Positions 36,007 through 43,807 of a stretch of DNA of 64,000 nt are shown here, piece after piece; position 1 is the stretch's first letter, and each line of letters begins with the position of its first letter. The translations under genes were made by a program, and so were the position numbers. The notes beneath the pieces are model-generated. The model saw only the letters and a program-made list of their open reading frames with translations. It did not search any database and was not told where the DNA came from. Source of the DNA: OLB7 sp966250335 (lineage in GTDB: Bacteria > Bacteroidota > Ignavibacteria > OLB7). The DNA lies in NCBI GenBank assembly GCA_966250335.1, contig CBINGZ010000004.1, forward strand, positions 145,963 through 209,962. The letters are read 5' to 3'.

Positions 36007-37492
36007 TCGAATGTCCGATCTGTGATTCCAGCCCGTCGAAGACCGGGACCCCGGTCAGCACCCCCTGGAACTCTGTAAGCGGTCTGCCGACATGAATGCC
36101 GTTCTTCATGGTGAGCTCACGGATCGTGTTCTCGTGGTCGCCGCTCCGTTTTTTCATCACCGAGATCGCCTTGCGTACATGCCCCCCCGTCTCGAAGAAA
36201 CGGAGATAGACGACGGTGTCGGCCAGGAAGGTGATGTCGGCCGGCGCCTGTACGTCTCCCAGCATGCCGTGCTGCGCCATCACGAGAAGCGAGACGACGC
36301 CGCGGTGCCGGAGGAAGGTCAGAAGCTCGTGCAGATGGACGACGAGGAACGGTTCCTCCGGCATCGAGTTCATGTAGCCGTTCAGGCTGTCGATCACCAC
36401 CATCCGGGCCCCCTGTCTGTCGACGGCCTGGCGGACCATGTGCGCCAGCTCCCCGGGCGAGTGGTCGGCCGGATCGATCTGATGCAGGGTAATAAGTCCC
36501 TGCTCGATATACTTCTCCAGACCGATGTTCAGGCCGCGCGTCCGCGCAAGGTAGGTCTGGACGTTCTCGTCGAAGATGTAGATCGCGACGTTCTCTCCGC
36601 GCTTCGCCGCCGCGAACGCGTACTGCGCCGCGACGGTGGATTTGCCGACGCCGGCCGAGCCTATGAGTATATTGCTCGTTCCGCGATGAACTCCTCCTCC
36701 CAGCAGTGTGTCGAGTTCGGGAAGTCCGCTGGAGATCGGCTCCAGTTCCAGATTATCCTCATGCTCCCCCGCGATCAGTCTGGGGAAGACCTCCACGCCG
36801 CCGGTGCGGATGATGAAGTCGTGAAACCCCTCACGGAACCGCAGGCCGCGCAGCTTCACCAGATTCAGCCGTCTGCGGGGGACGCCGTACAGGGGGGAGC
36901 GCCGTTCCATCTCGAGGACGCCGTGCACGATACTCTGGATCTGCAGGCCGTCCTTGTCCATTATCCTGTCGTCGAGCAGAAGAACCGTTGCATGCTGTCC
37001 GGCGAAATATTGTTTGAGCGAGAGCATCTGCCGCCGGAACCGGAGAGGGTTCTGGGCAAGGAGCCGGAGTTCCGAGAGCGAATCGAAGACGATACGGACG
37101 GGGCGGACCCGATCGACCTCGCTCAGAAGGATCTGCGTCGTCTTGTTCAGTTCGACCTCGGCCGGATGGAAAAAGGTCGTCTGCGCCTCGGCCGAGAGTT
37201 GCGCCTCCACCGAGGAGAGTTCGAAGATGGCGATGTCGTCCAGCGTCCAGTTGTGGGAACGGGCGATGGCGAGCAGCTCCTCCCTGGTTTCCGACAGCGT
37301 GATGTACAATCCCTGTTCATTCTCCCGGGCTCCCTGCAGCAGGAACTGGAGCGCGAGCGTCGTCTTGCCGACACCCGGATCTCCCTGGATGAGATAGAAG
37401 CGATTGCGTGGGAGTCCTCCTCCCAGAATATCGTCGAGTCCTTCGACCCCTGTCACACATCGCTCGTTGAGAGCGGTCGTCCGCGTTTCCAT
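35993..37492 (-). CDS. KaiC-like double RecA-fold ATPase
   Basis: 499 residues with two RecA/KaiC domains: P-loop GDPGVGKTT (37-45) in the first and GSAGVGKST (278-286) in the second, with Walker B-type 'RIVFDSLSEL' and 'MVVIDSLNGY'. Length and order match KaiC. By eye the cyanobacterial Ser431-Thr432 autophosphorylation pair aligns with T421-F422 ('DITFLADTVV'), so the second site is lost and the protein resembles the KaiC2-type subgroup. There is no kaiA or kaiB nearby. It is the first gene of an overlapping pair with a histidine kinase. On the minus strand TATAAT at 37516-37521 lies 23 bp before the start. Confidence 0.92.
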   Translation of the reverse strand: METRTTALNERCVTGVEGLDDILGGGLPRNRFYLIQGDPGVGKTTLALQFLLQGARENEQGLYITLSETREELLAIARSHNWTLDDIAIFELSSVEAQLSAEAQTTFFHPAEVELNKTTQILLSEVDRVRPVRIVFDSLSELRLLAQNPLRFRRQMLSLKQYFAGQHATVLLLDDRIMDKDGLQIQSIVHGVLEMERRSPLYGVPRRRLNLVKLRGLRFREGFHDFIIRTGGVEVFPRLIAGEHEDNLELEPISSGLPELDTLLGGGVHRGTSNILIGSAGVGKSTVAAQYAFAAAKRGENVAIYIFDENVQTYLARTRGLNIGLEKYIEQGLITLHQIDPADHSPGELAHMVRQAVDRQGARMVVIDSLNGYMNSMPEEPFLVVHLHELLTFLRHRGVVSLLVMAQHGMLGDVQAPADITFLADTVVYLRFFETGGHVRKAISVMKKRSGDHENTIRELTMKNGIHVGRPLTEFQGVLTGVPVFDGLESQIGHSNGTR

Positions 37493-37853
37493 TCGGAATA
37501 CAAGATGCGAGTAGAATTATAGATAATGATCGGAAATACCCAGGCGGGCCTGAGAACCGAACCCCTCTTGACCACCACACAAGGCCGAACGACGGAAACA
37601 CCCGTGTCGGACGTTGCGGTACAGGGTGATCCGGATGATGCCGATCGATCGGAGTGACTGCGTTGATCCCCGGGTTCACCCTGTGGGTGGTATAACACGG
37701 CGATCTGGAAAAGAGTGCCGAGTGTGTGGGATGGAGGAGCTGCGGGCCTCCGTCACGTGACGAATCCCGAAAACGAGGAAGCCCGCCTGGAGAGGCGGGC
37801 TTCCTGATACATTATCTGAATACGATATTGGAAGCCGGTCTTGCCGGCCGCCG
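37493..37853. other. Intergenic region between KaiC-like and E1 genes
   Basis: 361 bp. It holds a minus-strand TATAAT (37516-37521) close to the KaiC-like start and the strong hairpin at 37776-37805. No convincing gene; open frames here are short and lack homology. Confidence 0.5.
37776..37805 (-). terminator. Strong terminator of the E1 gene
   Basis: Perfect 13 bp stem AGGAAGCCCGCCT/AGGCGGGCTTCCT (37776-37788 and 37793-37805) with a GGAG loop. Read on the minus strand it is followed by CGTTTTC. It is about 50 bp after the stop of the E1 gene. Confidence 0.85.
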
Positions 37854-40055
37854 TCAGAACTTCACGGTCGCCTCGATCCGGGCGCGGATCGTCTCCACGG
37901 TCGGGACCACCGCTTCCATGAGGTTCGGGTTGTAGGGGATCGGGATGTCGGGTGTCGCCATCCGCTCGACGGGGGCATCCAGCCAGCGGAACGCCTCCTG
38001 GGCGATCGTCGCCGCGATCTCGCCGCCGAGCCCGCAGGTCCAGTTGTCCTCATGGACCACAAGGCAGCGGCTCGTCTTCCGTACGGAGTTCAGCACCGCC
38101 TCCTTGTCCCACGGCATCACCGTGCGCAGGTCGATCACCTCGACGCCTGCCTCGGTCTGCGATGCAGCCTCCAGCGCGCGATGGACCATCTCTCCCCAGG
38201 TCACGACGGTGATATCCGAACCCTCACGGACGATGTTCGCCTTGCCGAACGGCAGGACGAAGTCGTCCCCGGGATAGGGTCGGCGCGCCTCGCGGGTATC
38301 GAGCAGGCCTCGGTGCTCGAAGAAGAAGGTGGGGTCGTTGCCGCGGAGCGCCGTGCGGAGCAGGCCGACGGCGTCGATGGCATTGGAGGGATAGGCGATG
38401 CGCCACCCGATCAGATGCGCGTAGATCGCCTCGCCGCTGACCGAATGCCACGGATCGCCCGACTTCTTGCCGAAGCCGACCGGAATCCTGACCACCATCG
38501 GCGCCGCGAACTTGCCGGCGGTCCGCCAGCGCATCGTGCCGCAGTCGTTGATCTGCTCGTGGGCGGGGTCGGCGTATTTCCGGAACTGGATCTCCGGCAC
38601 CGGCATCAGCCCCGCCAGCGCCATCCCGACCGACCGGCCGATGATCCCTTCCTCGTTGAGCGATGTATCGAACACACGTTCCTCGCCGAACCTGCTCTGC
38701 ATGTCGATGGTGGCGCCGTGGACGCCCCCCTTCAGCCCCACATCCTCACCGAACATCAGGAGCCTGTCGTTCAGCTCCAGCTCGTGGGTCAGCGTGCGGC
38801 GGACCGCGTCGATCAGGTTCATGCGCGGTCCGGAGGGAGCGGGTTCGGATGAGCCCTTGAGTCGCTCCGCGTATCTCTCTTCGTCTGTTTCCGGGATCAG
38901 CCCGCCGGTCCGCTGCGGCGATCCCGGCGTGTAGTAGACGTTCTCCAGGGCATGGGCGGTGTCGGGGTGCGGCGCGGCGATCGCCCGTTCGGCGGCCTCC
39001 TCCGCTTCCTTCGCGGCCATGCGTTCCGTTTCCTCCCACCCTTCCTCGGTGATGAGCCCGTTGGAGATCATGAAGTTCCGGAGCTTCGGCAGAGGATCGT
39101 CGGCGCGCTCCCGTTCCAGCAGTTCGGCCGACTTGTAGGCCTGCGTGTCGACGAACGAATGGCCGCTCAGGCGCGGGACGGTCAGGCGGAGCAGGACGGG
39201 ACCTGCGCCGCTCCGGACCGCCTCGACGGCGCGGTCGATCAGGGCGGAGGTCCCGGCCGGGTCGGTCCCCGGGCCGTCGAGGATCGTCAGGCCCTGGAAG
39301 GAGGCGAGGTTGGCGGCGACGTTCCCTCCCGGCATCTGGAACGCGCCGGGGACGGAGATGCCGTAGCCGTTGTCTTCGATGAAGAAGAGATAGGGGAGCT
39401 TTCTCGTGGTCGCGATGATGAGCGCCGCCCAGAAGCCGTTGGTGGCGCAGGAACCGTCACCGCCGAGGGCGGCGGCGATCGCGCCGTTCCACGCTTCATC
39501 CTTCATGACCTCGGTTCTGTAACGGACCGCCTGAGCCCACCCGACGGCGGGGGTATACTGGGCCCCCACGTCGCCGCTGGTCGGAAGCACGGTGGCGGCG
39601 CCGCGCGACGGCATGTTGTGAACGACGCCGATATCGCGTCCCTCGGAGACTCCGCCGCTTCGTCCGGTGGTGCTGCGGAGCGCCTCCTCGGCGGTCAGGC
39701 CGACGGTCATCACGAAGGGGCGGGAGCGGTAGTAGAGGGCGGCGGCATCCTTGGGATGGTTCATCCGGAGCCCGAGCAGAATCTGCGCCAGGTCGTGTCC
39801 GCGCGACGAGAACTGATAGGTGACGAACCCGTTCGGAACGAGCCGTTCCTCCTCGATCCTGTCGATCGCGCGCGAAAGGAGCATGGTGCGGGCGACCCGG
39901 GTCCAGTCCACGGTATGATGCGGGCCCTGGGGGCCGTTGCCGTTCGTTGTCGATCCCGAGGGGCCGGCGCCGTTGCCGTTGGCCCCGTTCGACGTCTGCG
40001 GGCCGGAATCGGCGTCACGACGTCCCGGTCTCTTCGATGTCGAGGATTTTGCCAT
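37854..40055 (-). CDS. Fused alpha/beta E1 of a 2-oxoacid dehydrogenase complex
   Basis: 733 residues from the ATG at 40055 ('MAKSSTSKRPGRRD'). The open frame to 40253 adds an unlikely Ser/Arg-rich leader. An N-terminal low-complexity Asn/Gly linker (about 20-50) precedes an E1-alpha half with a thiamine diphosphate motif 'GDGSCATNGF' near 195 and 'FFIEDNGYG' downstream. The E1-beta half starts near 'MNLIDAVRRTLTHELE' and contains 'MFGEDVGLKGGVHG', 'NEEGIIGRSVGMAL' and the transketolase-C region 'DLRTVMPWD'. Single-chain alpha-beta E1 proteins occur in Bacteroidota and relatives and belong to pyruvate or branched-chain 2-oxoacid dehydrogenases. Substrate cannot be settled from this. No E2 or E3 gene is in the window. 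Confidence 0.9.
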   Translation of the reverse strand: MAKSSTSKRPGRRDADSGPQTSNGANGNGAGPSGSTTNGNGPQGPHHTVDWTRVARTMLLSRAIDRIEEERLVPNGFVTYQFSSRGHDLAQILLGLRMNHPKDAAALYYRSRPFVMTVGLTAEEALRSTTGRSGGVSEGRDIGVVHNMPSRGAATVLPTSGDVGAQYTPAVGWAQAVRYRTEVMKDEAWNGAIAAALGGDGSCATNGFWAALIIATTRKLPYLFFIEDNGYGISVPGAFQMPGGNVAANLASFQGLTILDGPGTDPAGTSALIDRAVEAVRSGAGPVLLRLTVPRLSGHSFVDTQAYKSAELLERERADDPLPKLRNFMISNGLITEEGWEETERMAAKEAEEAAERAIAAPHPDTAHALENVYYTPGSPQRTGGLIPETDEERYAERLKGSSEPAPSGPRMNLIDAVRRTLTHELELNDRLLMFGEDVGLKGGVHGATIDMQSRFGEERVFDTSLNEEGIIGRSVGMALAGLMPVPEIQFRKYADPAHEQINDCGTMRWRTAGKFAAPMVVRIPVGFGKKSGDPWHSVSGEAIYAHLIGWRIAYPSNAIDAVGLLRTALRGNDPTFFFEHRGLLDTREARRPYPGDDFVLPFGKANIVREGSDITVVTWGEMVHRALEAASQTEAGVEVIDLRTVMPWDKEAVLNSVRKTSRCLVVHEDNWTCGLGGEIAATIAQEAFRWLDAPVERMATPDIPIPYNPNLMEAVVPTVETIRARIEATVKF

Positions 40056-40209
40056 GATAGATCTATGTCCGTGATCTCTCCGGGCCGGAGAGGAATGTTC
40101 AGAGAGCAAGCCCCGGATTCGGGGACTGCGAAGATACGAAGAAGAGCTGGAGAGATGTGGAAGGAGCGGGCATCTTGACACATGTCGGGGGAGGGAGCCA
40201 TAAGGCGGA

Positions 40210-41208
40210 TCAGTCGAGCGTAATTCCGACCGAAGTGCCGATCCGTCGGGCAAGCATCAGAAAGTCTTGATAGCAGTCGCGGACGGCTTCAACATGTGCT
40301 CCGATCGCTCCATCCGCCGGCTTCAGATGGAACATAGGTTTATGAGATTCCATCGCGAGCGGCATAAGACTCCGATAGTGCTTGAGTTGGGCAAGGCAGT
40401 AGGGATCATCCCCAACCTGGGGAGCTCCATCGTGAACCTCCTCACCGAGGACGAAGCTGCGATAGACTGGAGGGATCTTCTCCATCCACCGTCTGTATGC
40501 TTTGACCGGGCGGTCGCTGTGGTGGATACCATGTTCCGTGATCACATAGCCTATTGGATCCATTGTGCCGGAGGGTAGTGAAAGGCCTTTGGGAGCTTTC
40601 GACCGCAATCCTTTCCATGCCGTGCGCCACTGAGCCAGAGTGGGACCAAGGTTCTTAAGTCCCTGCAACGCAAACAGATCGGACGTCAACGGCACACAAA
40701 CATGATCGGAGGCTATCAGAGCCGAACGATTGATGGCTCCCAGGTTGGGACCGATGTCAATCAGAACGAGCCGTGCCCAGTCTCCCGCCATAGCTTCTAT
40801 GACTCGGTGGAACGCTGTCACCGTGCGGAAGGCAGCTTCGTCGGAGTTCTGGCAGGAAGACCAGTCGGCGGATAATTTATCCTCGAAGCTCGAAAGCTCG
40901 AGATCACCGGGCAGGAGTCCGAAATTCCAGTCGATGAACCGTACAGGCGGGATCGTAATATCATCAAAGCCGTGCAGTATGGGGCGGACGGCATCATAGA
41001 CAGTGGCTGGATACGGATATGAATCGTCGTCCAGCCATATCTCCATGAGTGGCTCCTCATCCAGAAACATGGCCGTAAGATTTGCCTGTGGATCCAGATC
41101 TACGGCGAGCACAGGAACATTATGCTCCGCGAACATCCAGGCAAGGTGATACACCAGGGACGTTTTCCCGACGCCGCTTTTGTTATTGAAGAAGGCGATC
41201 GTCTTCAC
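40210..41208 (-). CDS. ParA-family ATPase, last gene of XRE-UmuD-AlbA-ParA operon
   Basis: 332 residues. 'KTIAFFNNKSGVGKTSLVYH' gives a deviant Walker A with the ParA signature Lys (K10) and 'VDLDPQANLT' (about 36-45) the ParA switch I/A' region; 'LVLIDIGPNLGAINRSAL' is Walker B. The size and the C-terminal region ('VGDDPYCLAQLKHYRSLMP') are longer than minimal ParA/MinD. Its start overlaps the upstream AlbA_2 gene by 4 bp (ATGA). There is no parB or parS nearby, so chromosome or plasmid segregation is not obvious. ParA ATPases also drive positioning or serve in defence-like operons. Its position with an AlbA_2 protein and a split repressor suggests a self-contained accessory system. Confidence 0.85.
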   Translation of the reverse strand: MKTIAFFNNKSGVGKTSLVYHLAWMFAEHNVPVLAVDLDPQANLTAMFLDEEPLMEIWLDDDSYPYPATVYDAVRPILHGFDDITIPPVRFIDWNFGLLPGDLELSSFEDKLSADWSSCQNSDEAAFRTVTAFHRVIEAMAGDWARLVLIDIGPNLGAINRSALIASDHVCVPLTSDLFALQGLKNLGPTLAQWRTAWKGLRSKAPKGLSLPSGTMDPIGYVITEHGIHHSDRPVKAYRRWMEKIPPVYRSFVLGEEVHDGAPQVGDDPYCLAQLKHYRSLMPLAMESHKPMFHLKPADGAIGAHVEAVRDCYQDFLMLARRIGTSVGITLD

Positions 41209-42281
41209 GAGCGAATCCTGATAGTAGTTCCGAAAAAGGTGTCACCAAAGATGAATTCGGCTCGGGGGCTCCCGTTTTTTTCGAGAGCAGCCTGGGCGCG
41301 TACGACACCTCGACCGAAGCGGTTCACTGCTCCGAGAGTCTTGAGCGATTCCGCAAGTATCGGGTTGCGATAGCTGGTCTGCGTCGGAAAGTTCTCCGGG
41401 CGGGTTGAAGTAATCAGTCCCACATAGGCGTTCAGATCCCGTACGACGGAAAGGAGATCCCCCTGAAATCGCTTCTCGGCCGAAACGTCGGCGGCCAGAT
41501 CGGCGCCGTCGAAGCGGACATACTGCACGTATGCGTTCGGAAGCCAGCCGATGATATCCTTGGCAAAGAGAAGGAGGCCGGCGTATGTGGGACAATTGTG
41601 CGTCAGGTCGAAGAAGCGCAACGAGGCGAGCTGATGTTCGATCGTTCTGTGATTTTCGGCGATGATATCTCCGTCGATCGCGAGCGGGCGATAGGTGTTG
41701 GTGAAGAGATCAAGAGCGAGATCGGAGAGTCGTGATTCCTCACATGGTCGTGCATCGAACGTGCGGGCGGCAGCCGTCCGACGTTCGATCAGTAATGTTT
41801 CTTCCGCCTCGTTTGCGATCCCCTTGCGTGGGCCCCGGCGGATGAACGCGCGCCCTTTGTATCGCACCGGAGGAAGCGTCGAGGGCTGGACTTCAACAAC
41901 CGCGATGTCGCCCACTCCGGAGCTGAGGGTAATGGTGTAGACGGCGATGGCGGGAGCTGGAAGGATATTCCCGTCGCTGGAGAGACCTGCCAGGTTGCGC
42001 AGCAGTTCATCGCTGACCTTCAGGCCGGAAGGTCTTCCGGTGTCGTCGGCTCCGATGAAGAGATAGCCGGGCTGCCGTGATCCGGGCAGATCGTTCGCGA
42101 AGGCGCAGACGGCCTCGCTGAACTTGTCCGTATTCGTCGTGGAAATCGTCCGCTCGACGCGATACGACTCCAGATCCTTCAGAAGGGGCAGAAGCTCGGA
42201 TTCGTTGACATTGTGTAATGGCAGGATTATGTCGAACCCTCGGTCTCGGAATCGGTCTTGTCGTCCATGTTGCCCGGCCAT
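41205..42281 (-). CDS. Schlafen/AlbA_2-domain putative DNA- or RNA-binding protein
   Basis: 358 residues from ATG 42281; a TTG at 42293 would add four. The N-terminal AlbA_2 domain has 'ESYRVERTISTTNTDKFSEA' (the ExxxxE/K box), 'CAFANDLPG', 'GYLFIGADDTGRPSGL' and 'RYKGRAFIRRGPRKG'. The C-terminal half ('TYAGLLLFAKDIIGWLPNAY', 'ILAESLKTLGAVNRFGRGVV') matches the RecG-like/HATPase_c_4-type region usual after AlbA_2, which binds nucleotides in some families. It starts 13 bp after the UmuD-like stop and overlaps parA by 4 bp. AlbA_2 proteins are often called transcriptional regulators, but related Schlafen domains are nucleases in defence. The activity here is unknown. Confidence 0.8.
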   Translation of the reverse strand: MAGQHGRQDRFRDRGFDIILPLHNVNESELLPLLKDLESYRVERTISTTNTDKFSEAVCAFANDLPGSRQPGYLFIGADDTGRPSGLKVSDELLRNLAGLSSDGNILPAPAIAVYTITLSSGVGDIAVVEVQPSTLPPVRYKGRAFIRRGPRKGIANEAEETLLIERRTAAARTFDARPCEESRLSDLALDLFTNTYRPLAIDGDIIAENHRTIEHQLASLRFFDLTHNCPTYAGLLLFAKDIIGWLPNAYVQYVRFDGADLAADVSAEKRFQGDLLSVVRDLNAYVGLITSTRPENFPTQTSYRNPILAESLKTLGAVNRFGRGVVRAQAALEKNGSPRAEFIFGDTFFGTTIRIRS

Positions 42282-42294
42282 GAACCCGCGCAAT

Positions 42295-42756
42295 TTACAA
42301 CGACCGCACCACCCCCGTCACAACCCCCCAGATCACAACATCGCTTCCATCCCCGATCTCCACCTCCGCGTAGTCGGGATTCTCCGGGACCAGAACGGCC
42401 TTCTCCCCCTCGATCCGGAGGCGCTTTACGGTGAGGCGCCCCTCCACGACGGCGATGACGATCTTTCCGTCGGCGGGCTCGATCGATCTGTCGACCACCA
42501 GAATATCCCCCGATCTGATGCCGGCCCCGATCATCGAGTCCCCCGTCACCCTGACGAGGAAGGTCGCGACGGGATTCCGGATCAGATGGCGGCTGATATC
42601 GAGATACCGCTCCACATGGTCGTCCCCGGACGAGGGGTCGCCCGCCGGCACGGGGGTCATGAAAAGAGGGAGCCGGAGCGGGCTCGAGAGCTCCGGCAGC
42701 CAGTATCCCGCGCTCGGGTTGATCTTCGGCATCGTCCAGTCGTGTTGAGGCTCCAT
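42295..42756 (-). CDS. umuD: UmuD-like S24 autoprotease without UmuC
   Basis: 153 residues. Catalytic Ser74 lies in 'VTGDSMIGAGI' and Lys111 in 'RLTVKRLRI', spaced 37 apart exactly as Ser60/Lys97 in E. coli UmuD. A candidate cleavage pair Ala38-Gly39 ('TPVPAGDPS') lies 35 before the Ser, again as in UmuD (Cys24-Gly25). It should undergo RecA*-stimulated self-cleavage. The gene starts 1 bp after the XRE gene stop and has no umuC after it; instead AlbA_2 and ParA genes follow. Together with the XRE gene upstream it could act as the peptidase half of a split CI/LexA-type repressor rather than as a polymerase V subunit. Confidence 0.88.
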   Translation of the reverse strand: MEPQHDWTMPKINPSAGYWLPELSSPLRLPLFMTPVPAGDPSSGDDHVERYLDISRHLIRNPVATFLVRVTGDSMIGAGIRSGDILVVDRSIEPADGKIVIAVVEGRLTVKRLRIEGEKAVLVPENPDYAEVEIGDGSDVVIWGVVTGVVRSL

Positions 42757-42757
42757 A

Positions 42758-43132
42758 TCACGTCGGCTTCAGCGTCAGGATGACCTCCCTGTACGCCGCG
42801 ATCTGTCCTTTCAGCATCAGTATCTCACGTTCCAGCTCCTGCACCCGTTCGTCCAGCACCTTCATTCTGGTCTCGTCCACCGGCGGGGCGGGGGGACGGT
42901 CGCCGGGATTCTCCCCCTCGGCGTACATCTCCACCTCGCCCGACAGAATCCAGTCGGTGCTGACATGGTAGGACCTCTTAAGCGATAGCAGGGTGTCCCC
43001 TCCCGGTATCTTCGTCCCTCTCTCCATGTCGGAAAGGAAACTCTGCGATATTCCGAGAGAATGAGCGAATTCCTGCTGCGTCAGCTTATGCTGAACGCGG
43101 AGTTGTCGAATCCTTTCCCCCAGGGAGCTCAT
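42758..43132 (-). CDS. XRE-family repressor with C-terminal coiled coil
   Basis: 124 residues. An XRE/Cro-CI helix-turn-helix spans about 7-61 ('RIRQLRVQHKLTQQEFAHSL', 'ISQSFLSDMERGTKIPGGDT'). It is followed by a Pro/Gly linker and a predicted coiled coil (about 86-118, 'LDERVQELEREILMLKGQI') that probably dimerises it. It is the first gene of the four-gene operon, with its stop 1 bp from the UmuD-like start (TGATATG). Phage repressors carry an S24 domain in this position; here that domain is a separate protein. A small dyad GTGA-A-TCAC at 43167-43175 upstream of its start is a candidate operator. Confidence 0.88.
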   Translation of the reverse strand: MSSLGERIRQLRVQHKLTQQEFAHSLGISQSFLSDMERGTKIPGGDTLLSLKRSYHVSTDWILSGEVEMYAEGENPGDRPPAPPVDETRMKVLDERVQELEREILMLKGQIAAYREVILTLKPT

Positions 43133-43166
43133 GGCGATCGCGGTATGATTGCTGCATGATGTTTGT

Positions 43167-43175
43167 GTGAATCAC
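43167..43175. promoter_or_regulatory. Candidate operator dyad of the XRE repressor
   Basis: GTGAATCAC is a 4+1+4 palindrome 35 bp upstream of the XRE start and 8 bp before the plus-strand TTGACA box, so a repressor bound here could block both directions. It is short and occurs by chance often. No second copy was seen nearby. Confidence 0.25.
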
Positions 43176-43182
43176 TAAAGCG

Positions 43183-43211
43183 TTGACAAATATAGCAAAA
43201 GAGATTATCTT
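43183..43211 (+). promoter_or_regulatory. Sigma-70-type promoter toward the small membrane gene
   Basis: TTGACA (43183-43188), a 17 bp spacer and TATCTT (43206-43211) in an AT-rich stretch of otherwise GC-rich DNA. It points at the small membrane protein gene at 43392 and away from the XRE operon, leaving a ~175 nt leader. Confidence 0.5.
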
Positions 43212-43391
43212 CCCAACGTCTTTTTCATGTGTCGACACGCTTGGAATTGAGATACAGTCATGCGTCCGCGACCGGCGGAGAGGAACGGGAATTCCGGGGC
43301 CCAATGAAGTGGTTGCGGATCGCGGCCGGATGGTGACGTATGTTTTTGAAACGACTGAACGCGCGGAAACGCGCAGGCTGTGAGGAACCCT

Positions 43392-43694
43392 ATGGAAGAC
43401 ACCTTGAACATAACGGCGGTGGTCGCCCTGCTCGTCAACCTCGTTGCGCTGCTGCATTACGGGACGAGGATGAAGAGGGACGGCATCGATCAGATGAAGG
43501 CGGAGGAGAAACGATGGGGGGATCATGAAACGCGCCTTGTCCTGCTGGAACGGAACAGCCGCAACAGCTTCGACGCACGCGCCGAGGAGATGGAACTGCG
43601 GATGAACCACGGCAACGATACGCTGCTTCGCCTGCTGGCTGAAATGGTCGACTACAGAACCGGTCCGGGGCCGCATTCGAAGCGGATCATATAA
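43392..43694 (+). CDS. Small single-pass membrane protein divergent from XRE operon
   Basis: 100 residues from the ATG at 43392; a GTG at 43380 would add four. One transmembrane helix at about 8-27 ('ITAVVALLVNLVALLHYGTR') is followed by a charged helical region ('RDGIDQMKAEEKRWGDHETR', then 'LLERNSRNSFD') likely to form a coiled coil on one membrane face. No family is recognised. The layout (one N-terminal helix plus coiled coil) resembles small phage accessory or holin-like proteins, but holin function is not shown. It has its own promoter-like sequence and faces away from the XRE-UmuD-AlbA_2-ParA operon, so it may be controlled by the same repressor. Confidence 0.6.
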   Translation: MEDTLNITAVVALLVNLVALLHYGTRMKRDGIDQMKAEEKRWGDHETRLVLLERNSRNSFDARAEEMELRMNHGNDTLLRLLAEMVDYRTGPGPHSKRII

Positions 43695-43752
43695 CGTTCA
43701 CACCATAAAAAAATAATGTGAGGATATGACTCGCGGGACGTCCCGGCCGTTT

Positions 43753-43771
43753 CGTTCCCTTCCGGGGAACG
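43753..43771. terminator. Hairpin between convergent genes
   Basis: Perfect 7 bp stem CGTTCCC/GGGAACG (43753-43759 and 43765-43771) in the 113 bp gap between the small membrane gene and the OmpA-like gene of module B. A T-run is not obvious on either strand. Confidence 0.4.
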
Positions 43772-43807
43772 GGGTGGTCGGGGCGCCGGCGGTTCTGCCC
43801 CCCGATT

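Noticed and set aside
36092..37522. 476-residue plus-strand frame opposite the KaiC-like gene
   Set aside because: Both P-loops and the kinase overlap support the minus strand.
40056..40253. 66-residue N-terminal extension of the E1 protein
   Set aside because: Ser/Arg/Pro-rich, no family match, and ATG 40055 gives the expected length.
40210..41208. Chromosome or plasmid partition locus (parAB)
   Set aside because: No parB and no clustered parS-like repeats nearby.
42295..42756. DNA polymerase V operon (umuDC)
   Set aside because: No umuC adjacent or elsewhere in the window; the next genes are AlbA_2 and ParA.
43183..43383. 66-residue open frame upstream of the small membrane gene
   Set aside because: It begins at the promoter-like TTGACA, lacks a ribosome binding site and has no recognisable features.
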